Positions 16,535 through 24,723 of a DNA stretch of 64,000 bases are shown piece after piece. How positions within the stretch are numbered: the stretch's first letter is position 1; every line of letters begins with the position of its first letter. Under the pieces are notes generated by a model. It saw only the letters and a list, made by a program, of their open reading frames with translations, was not told the DNA's origin and made no database searches. This stretch comes from Thioclava arctica (lineage in GTDB: Bacteria > Pseudomonadota > Alphaproteobacteria > Rhodobacterales > Rhodobacteraceae), in assembly GCF_040892615.1 (NCBI RefSeq), contig NZ_JBFRYC010000003.1:491553-555552 (forward strand). Reading direction: 5' to 3'. Made by a program: the position numbers and the translations under genes.

Positions 16535-16854
16535 GCGGCGCGCCTTTGCAGCAAGCTGGCCTCGAAGCTGCGCAGCAGCGGGCGGGCGGGTGCGCCGTAG
16601 CCTATGCCGGTGAGCGGATCGAGTTCAGGAAAAAGCGTCAGGATTTCGGCGCTCGGATCGCGCACCAGCACGCGATGCTGTGGCGACACAATCTGATCGC
16701 GGGTTGCCCCAAACGTGCCTTTGCGAATGCCGGTCGGGGTAAGCTCGGTCTCCGCCGTACCGGTTTTGGAGCCGCGCCAGACCAGCGGTTGCGCGCCAGC
16801 ATCCTGCGCCATCTCCATCGCAGTCGCGCTTAGATCATAGGTCAACTCAGCCAT
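16531..16854 (-). CDS. Half-length Hint-domain protein, possibly degraded
   Basis: A 107-residue protein that carries only the second half of a Hint domain: PLVWRGSKTG, then RDQIVSPQHRVLV and a tail like PLTGIGYGAPARPLL. The usual first block with its catalytic cysteine (a CF-x-P-G-T motif) is absent, both within it and in the upstream in-frame sequence to 17082. The gene is coupled by ATGA to the full-length Hint gene. It may be a remnant of a tandem duplication or a genuine partner. The ATG at 16854 is chosen because the upstream in-frame part looks non-coding. Confidence 0.6.
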   Translation of the reverse strand: MAELTYDLSATAMEMAQDAGAQPLVWRGSKTGTAETELTPTGIRKGTFGATRDQIVSPQHRVLVRDPSAEILTLFPELDPLTGIGYGAPARPLLRSFEASLLQRRAA

Positions 16855-17127
16855 TTCTGCCCCCGAACCCCTCGAAGACAGCGCAACACATTTGCGGTCA
16901 TTGCCGCATTTCGCGGGCCATTTGGCCTCGTTTATTTGGTGTGGGCTTTTGCCCTGCTCGTGTTGCCCTGCCTCGGGCCGTTTATATTTTTCTTTATACT
17001 GACAGGTTTTACGGCGATTACGAGACCCCGGTCTCGCAATGGCGAGCAGCGGTGGCGGTGTTGCAACAGCCATTGCCCGCACCGCGCCTGCGCTTTACTC
17101 CTGTGAGCGATATCGAAAGGAGCGCAA
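16855..17127. other. 273-base region before dapE
   Basis: The largest gap in the window. It holds the promoters of the minus-strand Hint pair and of dapE, which has GAAAGGAG just before its start. An AT-rich run near 16980-17000 (TTTATATTTTTCTTTATACT) could be promoter sequence. CGAGACCCCGGTCTCG at 17021-17036 is a perfect palindrome of 16 bases that might be an operator or a short hairpin. A plus-strand frame through here has no recognisable product. Confidence 0.4.
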
Positions 17128-18270
17128 ATGACCACCGATGCCGTTGCCCTAAGCGCCGATCTGATCCGCTGCCCCTCGGTCACCCCTGATGAGGGCGGGG
17201 CGCTGGTGTTGTTGCAATCCCTGCTTATTGGGGCTGGGTTTAGTTGCACGCGCGTGGATCGCAATGGCACACCCAATTTGTTTGCGCGCTGGGGGGCGAA
17301 GGGGGCGGCCAAGACCTTTGGCTTCAACGGCCATACCGATGTCGTGCCGGTTGGCGACGCGCGTGCCTGGAGCCATGACCCGTTTGGTGGCGAGATAAAT
17401 TCGGGCGTTTTGTGGGGACGTGGGGCGCAAGACATGAAATCGGGCGTGGCCGCCTTTGCCGCCGCTGCGGTGGATTTCGTGCGCGCCACCCCGCCCGACG
17501 GCGCGGTGATCTTGGCGATCACCGGCGATGAAGAAGGGCCGGGGCGTGATGGCACCCGCGCATTGCTCGACTGGATGGCCGATCAGGGCGAGGCGATGTC
17601 AGTCTGTCTGGTGGGTGAGCCGACCTGCCCCGAGGTGATGGGGCAGATGATGAAAATCGGGCGGCGTGGCTCGATGACATTTTACATCGAGGCCGAGGGG
17701 GTGCAGGGCCATGCTGCCTATCCCCATCGCGCGAAAAACCCGCTGCATGCATTGGTCGCTTTGCTTGGGCAGATGGTGGCAGAGCCGCTTGATCCGGGCA
17801 CGAAACATTTTCAGCCGACAAGTCTGCAGATCACCACGATCGACTGCGCCAACCCGGCCAATAACGTGATCCCGGCGCGGGCCAAGGCGACGGTGAATAT
17901 CCGTTTCAACGATGCCCATACGGGCGCGTCTCTGATTGCGTGGGCGCATGAACTGGCCCAAGGCATCACGACGCAAACCGGCGTTGATTTCACTCTCAAC
18001 CCCGATATTTCGGGCGAAAGTTTTGTCACCCCGCCCGGCCCGTTTGTCGATTTGGTTGCGGATGCGGTTCAGGCGGAAACCGGTATGGCGCCGGAACTCT
18101 CGACGTCTGGGGGCACTTCGGATGCGCGCTTTGTCAAAGATCATTGCCCGGTCGTGGAATTCGGGCTGGTCGGGGACCGGATGCATCAGGTCGATGAGCG
18201 CGTGCCAGTGGACCAAATCGAAACCCTCAAACGGGTCTATGCCCGCGCGCTAAAGGCCTATTTCGCATGA
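17128..18270 (+). CDS. dapE: Succinyl-diaminopimelate desuccinylase
   Basis: A 380-residue M20 metallopeptidase-family enzyme that hydrolyses N-succinyl-LL-diaminopimelate in the lysine and meso-diaminopimelate pathway. Metal ligands and active-site motifs are H69 and D71 in GFNGHTDVVPVGD, the aspartate of GRGAQDMKSG, and the glutamates of ITGDEEGPGRDG. The dimerisation domain follows (GRRGSMTFYIEAEG) and the final histidine lies near VGDRMHQVDE. GAAAGGAG precedes the ATG. The stop overlaps the acetyltransferase start by four bases. Confidence 0.95.
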   Translation: MTTDAVALSADLIRCPSVTPDEGGALVLLQSLLIGAGFSCTRVDRNGTPNLFARWGAKGAAKTFGFNGHTDVVPVGDARAWSHDPFGGEINSGVLWGRGAQDMKSGVAAFAAAAVDFVRATPPDGAVILAITGDEEGPGRDGTRALLDWMADQGEAMSVCLVGEPTCPEVMGQMMKIGRRGSMTFYIEAEGVQGHAAYPHRAKNPLHALVALLGQMVAEPLDPGTKHFQPTSLQITTIDCANPANNVIPARAKATVNIRFNDAHTGASLIAWAHELAQGITTQTGVDFTLNPDISGESFVTPPGPFVDLVADAVQAETGMAPELSTSGGTSDARFVKDHCPVVEFGLVGDRMHQVDERVPVDQIETLKRVYARALKAYFA

Positions 18271-18680
18271 TTATCGAGACGGTTGAAGATATCTCTCTGT
18301 GCCACGCATTGCGCCGGGCTGTGTTCATCGAGGAACAGGGCATCAGCGAACCCGATGAATGGGATGATCTGGATGGTGATGCGCTGCATTTGCTGGCGCG
18401 TGACGGGGAGACGCCCTTGGGCACCGCGCGGTTGCTGGTTGTCGGTGCAAAAGGCAAGATTGGCCGGCTTTGTGTGGCCAAGCCGATGCGCGGGACTGGC
18501 TTGGGCGCAGCTTTGGTGCGCGAGTCCTGTGCGCGGCTCAGCGCGCTGGGCTGCACGCGGGTCTATCTCTCGGCGCAGGTTTCTGCGATCGGGTTTTACG
18601 AAGGCTTGGGCTTTGTGGCCTATGGCGCGCCCTATGATGATGCAGGCATTCCCCATCGCGATATGGAAAAGCCGCTTTAA
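18267..18680 (+). CDS. GNAT family acetyltransferase
   Basis: A 137-residue GCN5-type acetyltransferase of the ElaA/YjcF-like kind. The signs are RRAVFIEEQGISEPDEWDDL near the start, the acetyl-CoA loop in KPMRGTGLGAALV, and FYEGLGFVAYGAPYDDAGIP at the end. The latter ending (with HRDME) is typical of that group. It is coupled to dapE by an ATGA overlap, and a hairpin lies 30 bases after its stop. The substrate is unknown. Confidence 0.82.
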   Translation: MIIETVEDISLCHALRRAVFIEEQGISEPDEWDDLDGDALHLLARDGETPLGTARLLVVGAKGKIGRLCVAKPMRGTGLGAALVRESCARLSALGCTRVYLSAQVSAIGFYEGLGFVAYGAPYDDAGIPHRDMEKPL

Positions 18681-18710
18681 GCTGTGGTTTGGCGACCCCT
18701 GCGGGTGGGC

Positions 18711-18740
18711 GCGGCCGCCAGTTTGGCCGCTGTGATTTTC
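18711..18740 (+). terminator. Possible terminator after dapE-acetyltransferase
   Basis: GCGGCC at 18711-18716 pairs with GGCCGC at 18725-18730 around an eight-base loop, followed by TGTGATTTTC. The stem is short but GC-only, and it lies 30 bases past the stop. Confidence 0.5.
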
Positions 18741-18820
18741 TCGTATGCGCGTTTTGTGCCAGCGCAGTGGTAGCACTGACGTCACAACCAAATCGCCACT
18801 ATTGATGTGGGGTTTGGTGT

Positions 18821-19513
18821 TCAGGCGCGTTCGGGAATGATTTGCTGAACGATGCCGACAAGCAGCAAATAGAATGAGGTGATCACAAGCCCCCAATGCG
18901 CCCAGCTTGCCGGATCAAAATTGACCCACGCCGCCCAACCCGCGAAAAAGGTCCAGGCGAGTGCCACGGGCAGGGACACGACGCGCCAACGCTTGGTGCG
19001 CACGGGATGGATGAATTTCAACGGCAAGAACATTGCGACTGTCAGAGCCACGACGATGATCAAAATCGTCGTGGGGTGCGGCGAGAGCGCAAACATCACA
19101 AGCACCAGCATGTTCCACGCTCCGGGAAAGCCGGAGAAGGATTTATCCTTTGTTTTCATCCGCGTGTCCGAGAAATAGACGACACTGCCATAGGTGATCG
19201 CGATGATCGCAAGCCAGCCCGGCCAGCCCGGCAGTAAGCCCGATTTGAACAGGGCGAACGCCGGAATGAAAACATAGGTCAGATAGTCGACGATCAGATC
19301 CATCAGTTCGCCGTCATAAAGCGGGGAGTTGGACTTTACGTCGTAGCGACGCGCCAAAGGCCCATCGATGCCATCCACGAAAAAGGCGACGACGAGCCAC
19401 AGGAACATCAGGCTCCATTTTTGGTCGGTTGCGGCCAGCAAAGCCAGCATCGACAGCACCGCGCCGGTGGCTGTGAGCAGGTGAACGCAGAGGGCTTTGA
19501 TACGAATGTCCAT
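18821..19513 (-). CDS. pcs: Phosphatidylcholine synthase
   Basis: A 230-residue membrane enzyme of the CDP-alcohol phosphatidyltransferase family. It joins choline to CDP-diacylglycerol, giving phosphatidylcholine in one step, a pathway typical of alphaproteobacteria. The motif begins DGIDGPLARRYDVKS and continues with PLYDGELMDLIVDYLTYVFI. That DG-x2-AR...G-x3-D-x3-D arrangement is the CDP-alcohol signature, with the Pcs-type insertion. About seven membrane segments are present. The start at 19513 has AGGAAGAG upstream; an in-frame start at 19588 overlaps the neighbouring gene and lacks support. Confidence 0.9.
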   Translation of the reverse strand: MDIRIKALCVHLLTATGAVLSMLALLAATDQKWSLMFLWLVVAFFVDGIDGPLARRYDVKSNSPLYDGELMDLIVDYLTYVFIPAFALFKSGLLPGWPGWLAIIAITYGSVVYFSDTRMKTKDKSFSGFPGAWNMLVLVMFALSPHPTTILIIVVALTVAMFLPLKFIHPVRTKRWRVVSLPVALAWTFFAGWAAWVNFDPASWAHWGLVITSFYLLLVGIVQQIIPERA

Positions 19514-19584
19514 ATCTCTTCCTGCCCAAAACCTGCGTGCGACGCAAGCCACCGAACGAACGCCGCCGCCGTTCCCGGCTGGGA

Positions 19585-19875
19585 TCAAGAAAATTCAGAC
19601 AGAAGCGCGAGATATTGGTCGTTCGCATTCAACAATGTGCTGTCGGTGCTGTCATCCTCAATGCTGAGGGCGTTGAACTGCGATTCATAGAGCGTGCTGT
19701 CGCTATCACTGCTGTCACCAGAGGCCTGTTCGGGCGGAGGTCCCGGTGGCGGTATCGGCAGTGGGCCCCACGGGCGAGTTTGCATCTTGCTTTGCGTCTT
19801 TGTGGCAATGGCCAGCGGCATGCGCGCGGTTGATGTTGTGAGTGCAGACAGGGCACTAAGGGATGAAATCGTCAT
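19585..19875 (-). CDS. Small Ser/Pro-rich hypothetical protein
   Basis: A 96-residue protein that I do not recognise. It starts with a Ser/Thr/Ala-rich segment (SLSALSALTTSTA), has a proline-rich middle (GPLPIPPPGPPP), then an acidic serine-rich part (GDSSDSDSTLYES) and a more ordinary end (LLNANDQYLALLSEF). No signal peptide or membrane segment is clear. The ribosome site AAAGGA is very close to the ATG. It lies between xerC and pcs on the same strand with 71 bases to the pcs start. It could be a real low-complexity protein or a chance reading frame. Confidence 0.42.
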   Translation of the reverse strand: MTISSLSALSALTTSTARMPLAIATKTQSKMQTRPWGPLPIPPPGPPPEQASGDSSDSDSTLYESQFNALSIEDDSTDSTLLNANDQYLALLSEFS

Positions 19876-19970
19876 GTCCTTTCACGTTGAACATGCGGCC
19901 CCGGACCAGATCCAAGACATGACAGAAGATCTAAAGCCGTCGAAATAAGCACCCAAGGAAATAGCGGCGT

Positions 19971-20888
19971 TCAGGCGCGCGGATGGGCCTTGTCATAGAC
20001 CTCCATCAGGCGCGCGGCATCGACGGCGGTGTAGATCTGCGTGGTTGCAAGGCTGGCATGGCCCAACAATTCCTGAATCGCGCGCAAATCGCCCCCGGCG
20101 GCCAGAAGATGGGTGGCAAAGCTGTGGCGCATGGCGTGCGGCGTGGCGGTCGCAGGCAGTCCCAGCGCCATCCGGGCCTGTTCCATCGCACGCGACACCA
20201 ATCGCGGGTTCAGCGCTCCGCCGCGCTTGCCGCGAAACAGCGGCAGGCCGGGTTCGGCGGGATAGGGGCATAGGCGCACATATTCGGCCACCGCATCGCG
20301 TGCGGCCCCCAGTATCGGGACCAGTCGTTCCTTGTCGCCCTTGCCACGGATGCGCAGCACGTCGGGCAGGGGGTGCTGATCGCCGGTCAGCCCAAGCGCC
20401 TCGGATATCCGCAATCCGCCGCCGTAAAGCAGTGTCAGAACGGCCCCATCCCGGGCGGCGATCCACGGGTCCGAGGCTTGCGTATCGACCTGATCGATCA
20501 TCGCGCGCGCACCGTCTTCAGATAAAGGGCGCGGCAATTTTCGCTGATATTTCGGTGCGCGAGCCAGCAAGACATGGCTGGCATCGAAACCTTCGCGATC
20601 TGCCAGCCAGCGGGTGAAACTTTTGACCGAAGATAAGGCTCGCGCCAGCGAGCGCGCCGACAAGCCGCGTCCGCGCTCATGCGCCATCCAAGACCGCATA
20701 TCGGTCGGGCCAAGCGTGGCAAGTCGCGCCGTGCCAAACCCGTCGCCATGATGGTTTTGAACGAAGCCCAGAAAGCCTGCGACATCGGCGCGATAGGCCT
20801 CGATCGTATTGTCTGCGGCACCGTCGAGCGCGCGCAAATGCGATAGCCATTCGGCCAACGCCGCCCCAAGCCCGGGGGCCAGCATCAT
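19971..20888 (-). CDS. xerC: Tyrosine recombinase XerC
   Basis: A 305-residue site-specific recombinase. The N-terminal SAM-like domain (ADNTIEAYRADVAGFLGF) is followed by the catalytic domain. It has arginine in GGGLRISEALGL, lysine in GKGDKERLVP, HAMRHSFATHLLAAGGD, GHASLATTQIY with the nucleophilic tyrosine. It acts with XerD at dif to resolve chromosome dimers, activated by FtsK, whose end is also in this window. The overlap with the DUF484 gene is four bases, the same gene pair seen next to xerC in enterobacteria. That marks it as the housekeeping XerC and not a phage integrase. Confidence 0.9.
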   Translation of the reverse strand: MMLAPGLGAALAEWLSHLRALDGAADNTIEAYRADVAGFLGFVQNHHGDGFGTARLATLGPTDMRSWMAHERGRGLSARSLARALSSVKSFTRWLADREGFDASHVLLARAPKYQRKLPRPLSEDGARAMIDQVDTQASDPWIAARDGAVLTLLYGGGLRISEALGLTGDQHPLPDVLRIRGKGDKERLVPILGAARDAVAEYVRLCPYPAEPGLPLFRGKRGGALNPRLVSRAMEQARMALGLPATATPHAMRHSFATHLLAAGGDLRAIQELLGHASLATTQIYTAVDAARLMEVYDKAHPRA

Positions 20889-21589
20889 TCCAACCAGCGC
20901 CGCATCGCGCGCTCAAACACGCCTGCGAAAAACGCTAACAGATCGGTGCCCTGCGAGGGTTTGAACTGATGCGGGTCTTCTGCGCCCATCACCAGCATCC
21001 CCGGAAGCCGCCCCTCTCCCAGATCGAGACGCATCAGCGCCTCGGATCGGATCCAGTCGGCGGCCTCGCCATAGATCGCCTCTGATCCCGGAACGGTCTG
21101 GCGCAACACCACGCCGCGCGGGGCTCCGCCGCGTCCGGCGCGCAGATATTCCTGCACGAAGCCGGGCTCAGCGACGCAAAGCACCTCACCGAGAATTTGC
21201 AGCGCAGGGTCATCCTCGTTTTGTTTGCTTTCCAGCACGAGGCGCACGGAATCGACGCGCAAAATCTCGGCCACATCCGAGCGCAAATTCGTCAGGAAGG
21301 CCGGGAAATCGATGGGATCAAGCATGCGCAGCACCGCGCGATGCACCTGATTGGTCCCCGCAAGATTTTCGTACGCGGCTGCAATCACCGAGCGATGAGT
21401 GTCTTCAAGCCGGTCCAGCCGGGCCTCAAGGCGGGCCATCGCCATGCCGCGCAGATCGACGATATTGCCCCCCATCGCCGCCTCATTGGCAGCGACAAGC
21501 GCGCGCATCAGATCGCGGTCTTCCAAGATGACATCGGGGTCGGAAATGATTTGTTCGCGGAGGTGCTCCACGAGGGCCGTTTCGGTCAT
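20885..21589 (-). CDS. DUF484 family protein
   Basis: A 234-residue protein of the DUF484 family, GAF-like in its second half. It begins with a helical region (REQIISDPDVILEDRDLMRAL), then a coiled-coil-like MARLEARLDRLEDTHRSVIA, and ends with the GAF-like part. This family sits beside xerC in many proteobacteria, and here the genes overlap by four bases. The role is unknown. The start at 21589 is picked because family similarity begins there; the in-frame extension to 21712 is without support. Confidence 0.85.
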   Translation of the reverse strand: MTETALVEHLREQIISDPDVILEDRDLMRALVAANEAAMGGNIVDLRGMAMARLEARLDRLEDTHRSVIAAAYENLAGTNQVHRAVLRMLDPIDFPAFLTNLRSDVAEILRVDSVRLVLESKQNEDDPALQILGEVLCVAEPGFVQEYLRAGRGGAPRGVVLRQTVPGSEAIYGEAADWIRSEALMRLDLGEGRLPGMLVMGAEDPHQFKPSQGTDLLAFFAGVFERAMRRWLE

Positions 21590-21680
21590 GCCTGTCTCAC
21601 TGCTCGGGTCGTTGTTCTTTTTGTCAGCATACACGACGCGGCGCGAAATGCAGCGCATAAAATCCCGAGACCGACGCAAA

Positions 21681-21703
21681 AGGCCCGCCAGTGTGGCGGG
21701 CCT
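21681..21703 (-). terminator. Terminator after fsa
   Basis: AGGCCCGCCA at 21681-21690 and TGGCGGGCCT at 21694-21703 form a perfect 10-bp stem with a three-base loop. On the minus strand TTTT follows. It lies 22 bases after the aldolase stop and stops transcription before the DUF484-xerC pair. Confidence 0.87.
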
Positions 21704-21724
21704 GCGCAGCAATGAGTTTGGCGA

Positions 21725-22378
21725 TCAGACGATCTTTTGACCCGTCGCGTCCCAATCCTTGAGGAACTGCGCCAGACCCTTGTCGGTCAGCGGATGGCTC
21801 GCCATCGCCTTGATAACATTCGGCGGCGCGGTGATCACATCGGCGCCGATGCGGGCCGCGTCGGTGATATGGTTCACCGAGCGGATCGAAGCGGCAAGGA
21901 TCTCGGTTTTGAAATCATAGTTGTCGTAGATGACGCGGATATCTTCGATCAGCTGCATGCCGTCGAGGTTGATATCGTCCAGACGTCCGATGAAGGGCGA
22001 GATGAACGTCGCACCCGCCTTTGCCGCGATCAGCGCTTGCGCAGCAGAGAAGCACAACGTGACATTGACCATGTGGCCTTCGGATGCGAAAGCCTTACAG
22101 GCGGTCAGGCCGTCCCAGGTCAGAGGCACCTTGATCGCGATATTGGGGGCGATCTTGGCGAGCTTATTCCCTTCTTCGATCATCTGCTTCGCCTCGGTGG
22201 CGACGACCTCGGCAGAGACCGGGCCTGAAACCATGTCGCAGATCTCTTTGGTGACTTCGAGAATATCACGTCCCGATTTGAGGATCAGCGACGGATTGGT
22301 GGTCACGCCATCAACCATGCCCAGATCGTTCAGTTCACGAATCGCGGCGGTGTCGGCGGTATCGACGAAAAATTTCAT
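21725..22378 (-). CDS. fsa: Transaldolase-family fructose-6-phosphate aldolase
   Basis: A 217-residue short transaldolase-family enzyme. The signature DGVTTNPSLILKSGRD lies at residues 23-38 and the Schiff-base lysine is K83 in AIKVPLTWDG, aligning with K85 of E. coli FSA. VTLCFSAAQALIAAKAGA and SPFIGRLDDI also match. Members of this size are annotated as fructose-6-phosphate aldolase or as true small transaldolases. The two cannot be told apart here, because the distinguishing phenylalanine or glutamate residue was not compared with references. Confidence 0.85.
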   Translation of the reverse strand: MKFFVDTADTAAIRELNDLGMVDGVTTNPSLILKSGRDILEVTKEICDMVSGPVSAEVVATEAKQMIEEGNKLAKIAPNIAIKVPLTWDGLTACKAFASEGHMVNVTLCFSAAQALIAAKAGATFISPFIGRLDDINLDGMQLIEDIRVIYDNYDFKTEILAASIRSVNHITDAARIGADVITAPPNVIKAMASHPLTDKGLAQFLKDWDATGQKIV

Positions 22379-22456
22379 GGGGTTTCTCCTTGGCGGCAGT
22401 TGCGCGGGTGGTAGCGCAAAAGTCGCGCGCGGGAAAGAGTGGAAAGCGCGCGAGGA

Positions 22457-22517
22457 GAGGGGCGCTGCCCCTCGGCGCAGATGCGCCTCACCCCGGAGTA
22501 TTTCTGGCCAGATGAAA
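22457..22517 (+). repeat. Dispersed double-hairpin repeat, copy A
   Basis: Three parts are seen. GAGGGGC-GCT-GCCCCTC (22457-22473) is a perfect 7-bp hairpin. GGCGCA-GA-TGCGCC (22474-22487) is a second perfect hairpin. Then follow CCCCGGAGTATTT (22491-22503) and GGCCAGATGAAAG. The tail's AAAGAAGGGG run lies about ten bases before the priA start and may supply its ribosome site. The same layout occurs at 32474-32530 and, shorter and reversed, at 30901-30940. Confidence 0.8.
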
Positions 22518-22533
22518 GAAGGGGCGGTCCGTT

Positions 22534-24723
22534 ATGTCTGATCCCGGTTGGTTTGAAGAGGGTGCGCGCGTTGCGGTGTTGACGGCTGAGCCAATTGGCA
22601 AACCGCTGGATTATCGCGCGCCCGAGGGGGGCTGTTTTTCGGGCGCGTTTGTCGAGGTGCCGCTGGGGCCACGCAAGGTTTTGGGTGTGGTTTGGGGGCG
22701 AGGTGCTGGCGATTTCGATATGGCGAAGCTGCGCTCGGTGATCCGGGTGTTCGATGTGGCACCGATGCGCGAGGAGTTGCGCGATTTTCTGCTGCGGATG
22801 GCGGATTATACGATGACGGCTTTGCCGCAGGTGTTGCGGCTGGCGACCCGCGCGCCGGGCTTGGGCGATCCGCCGGGGTTGCGCAGGATTTATCGGCTGG
22901 GCGGGGATGCGCCTGCGCGGATGACCGATGCGCGCACGCGTGTTCTTGAAGTGTTGCGCGATCATGGCGGGGCGGGGTTTCATTTGGGCGAGTTGGCGCA
23001 TCTCGCCGAGGTCACTCCGCAGGTGGTCAAGGGGTTGGTCAAGACGGGCGCTGTGATCGAGGCCGAGGTGCCGCGCGATCTACCCTTCCCGCGGCTTGAT
23101 CCCAACCTGCCCGGTAAGGCGCTGTCGCAGGCGCAGGCGCAAGCGGCCGATGCGTTGCGTGCCGGTGCGGGCGGGTATTCGACCACGCTGCTCAAAGGCG
23201 TGACGGGCTCGGGCAAAACCGAAGTGTATCTTGAGGCGGTGGCGCATTGTCTGGCGCAGGGGCGGCAGGCCTTGGTTCTGTTGCCTGAGATTGCGCTGTC
23301 ATCCGAATTTCTGGCGCGGGTCGAGGCGCGCTTTGGGGCGTTGCCCGGCGAGTGGCATTCCGGTGTGACCCAATCCGAGCGGCGGCGATTGTGGAAGGCC
23401 TGTGGGTCGGGGGATGTGCAACTGGTTGTCGGGGCGCGTTCAGCCTTGTTCTTGCCGTTTCGCGATCTGGGGTTGATCGTGGTCGATGAAGAACATGACG
23501 GGTCGTATAAGCAAGAAGAGGGCGTGTTGTATAATGCCCGCGACATGGCCGTTTTGCGCGCCTCGCTGGCAAGCGCGCAGGTGGTGTTGGCCTCGGCCAC
23601 GCCGTCTTTGGAAAGCTGGGTGAACGCGAGCGCGGGGAAATATGCCCGGCTGGATTTGGGTGCGCGCTTTGGCACCGCCGAGATGCCCGATATGGGCGCG
23701 ATCGACATGCGCGAAGAGGCGCTTGAGGCAGGCAGCTGGATCGGTCCGACGCTGGTCTCCGAGGTCACGCGGCGCATCGCAGAGGGCCAGCAGTCGATGC
23801 TGTTTCTCAACCGTCGCGGCTATGCGCCCGTCACGATCTGCCGCGCGTGCGGACATCAGATTGCGTGCGATCACTGCGATGCGCGCATGGTCGAGCACCG
23901 CTTTCTCAAGCGGCTCGTGTGCCATCAATGCGGCGAGACCAAGCCGATCCCAACGAAATGCCCGAGCTGCGAGGTCGAGGGCAAACTGGCCCCGGTCGGT
24001 CCTGGTGTGGAGCGGCTTGCCGAAGAGGTCACGCGCCGCTTTCCTGATGCCCGGCTATCGGTGCTGAGTTCCGATCTGTTCGGCTCGGCGCGCGCGCTGA
24101 AAGAAACCATCGTCGAGATTGCGAATGGTGGGGCCGATATCATCATCGGCACGCAGATCGTGGCCAAGGGGCATAACTTTCCCAAGCTGACGCTTGTGGG
24201 GGTGATTGACGCCGATCTTGGGTTGCAGGGGTCTGATTTGCGCGCGGCGGAGAAGACCTTTCAGTTGATGCGGCAGGTCGCGGGGCGCGCGGGGCGGGCC
24301 GAGGATAAGGGCGTGGCGCTGTTGCAGACCTTTCAGCCCGAGCATCCGGTGATCCGCGCCATTCTGGGTGGTGACGAAGAGGCGTTCTGGGCGCAAGAGG
24401 CTGCTGCGCGACAGGCGCAGGGCGTGCCCCCTTATGGGCGGATGGCGGGGATCATCCTGTCGGGCCCAGACTTGCAGCCGCTGTTCGATATTGGCAGCCA
24501 GCTTGCGCGCAATGACGGGGCGTTGCGTCGCGTGGGGGCGCAGGTCTTTGGCCCGGCCCCAGCGCCGATTGCGCGGGTGCGGGGGCGGCATCGGGTGCGG
24601 ATGTTGATCAAGGCCGACAAGGGCGCACCGCTACAGGCTGCGCTGAAAGGCTGGCTCAAGGGGCTGCGCCTGCCCAATAACGCACGCATTGCGGTCGATA
24701 TCGACCCGCAAAGTTTTTTTTAA
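22534..24723 (+). CDS. priA: Primosomal protein N' (PriA helicase)
   Basis: A 729-residue PriA, which reloads the replisome at stalled forks and recombination intermediates. The N-terminal DNA-binding domain contains RAPEGGCFSGAFVEVPLGPR. Walker A is GVTGSGKTEVYLEAV, the DEAH-type box is DEEHD, and the zinc-binding region has paired cysteines in CRACGHQIACDHC, LVCHQCG and CPSC. GTQIVAKGHNFPKLTLVGV is the helicase motif V region. The length is normal. The last four bases overlap the stop of the convergent transporter gene. It is preceded at once by repeat copy A. Confidence 0.95.
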   Translation: MSDPGWFEEGARVAVLTAEPIGKPLDYRAPEGGCFSGAFVEVPLGPRKVLGVVWGRGAGDFDMAKLRSVIRVFDVAPMREELRDFLLRMADYTMTALPQVLRLATRAPGLGDPPGLRRIYRLGGDAPARMTDARTRVLEVLRDHGGAGFHLGELAHLAEVTPQVVKGLVKTGAVIEAEVPRDLPFPRLDPNLPGKALSQAQAQAADALRAGAGGYSTTLLKGVTGSGKTEVYLEAVAHCLAQGRQALVLLPEIALSSEFLARVEARFGALPGEWHSGVTQSERRRLWKACGSGDVQLVVGARSALFLPFRDLGLIVVDEEHDGSYKQEEGVLYNARDMAVLRASLASAQVVLASATPSLESWVNASAGKYARLDLGARFGTAEMPDMGAIDMREEALEAGSWIGPTLVSEVTRRIAEGQQSMLFLNRRGYAPVTICRACGHQIACDHCDARMVEHRFLKRLVCHQCGETKPIPTKCPSCEVEGKLAPVGPGVERLAEEVTRRFPDARLSVLSSDLFGSARALKETIVEIANGGADIIIGTQIVAKGHNFPKLTLVGVIDADLGLQGSDLRAAEKTFQLMRQVAGRAGRAEDKGVALLQTFQPEHPVIRAILGGDEEAFWAQEAAARQAQGVPPYGRMAGIILSGPDLQPLFDIGSQLARNDGALRRVGAQVFGPAPAPIARVRGRHRVRMLIKADKGAPLQAALKGWLKGLRLPNNARIAVDIDPQSFF

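Noticed and set aside
16941..17189. Plus-strand frame between the Hint gene and dapE
   Set aside because: It overlaps dapE by 62 bases in another frame, has no ribosome site, and its product resembles nothing I know. Likely chance.
19971..20888. XerC read as a phage or island integrase
   Set aside because: The DUF484 partner overlapping by four bases and the absence of att repeats or phage genes mark it as housekeeping xerC.
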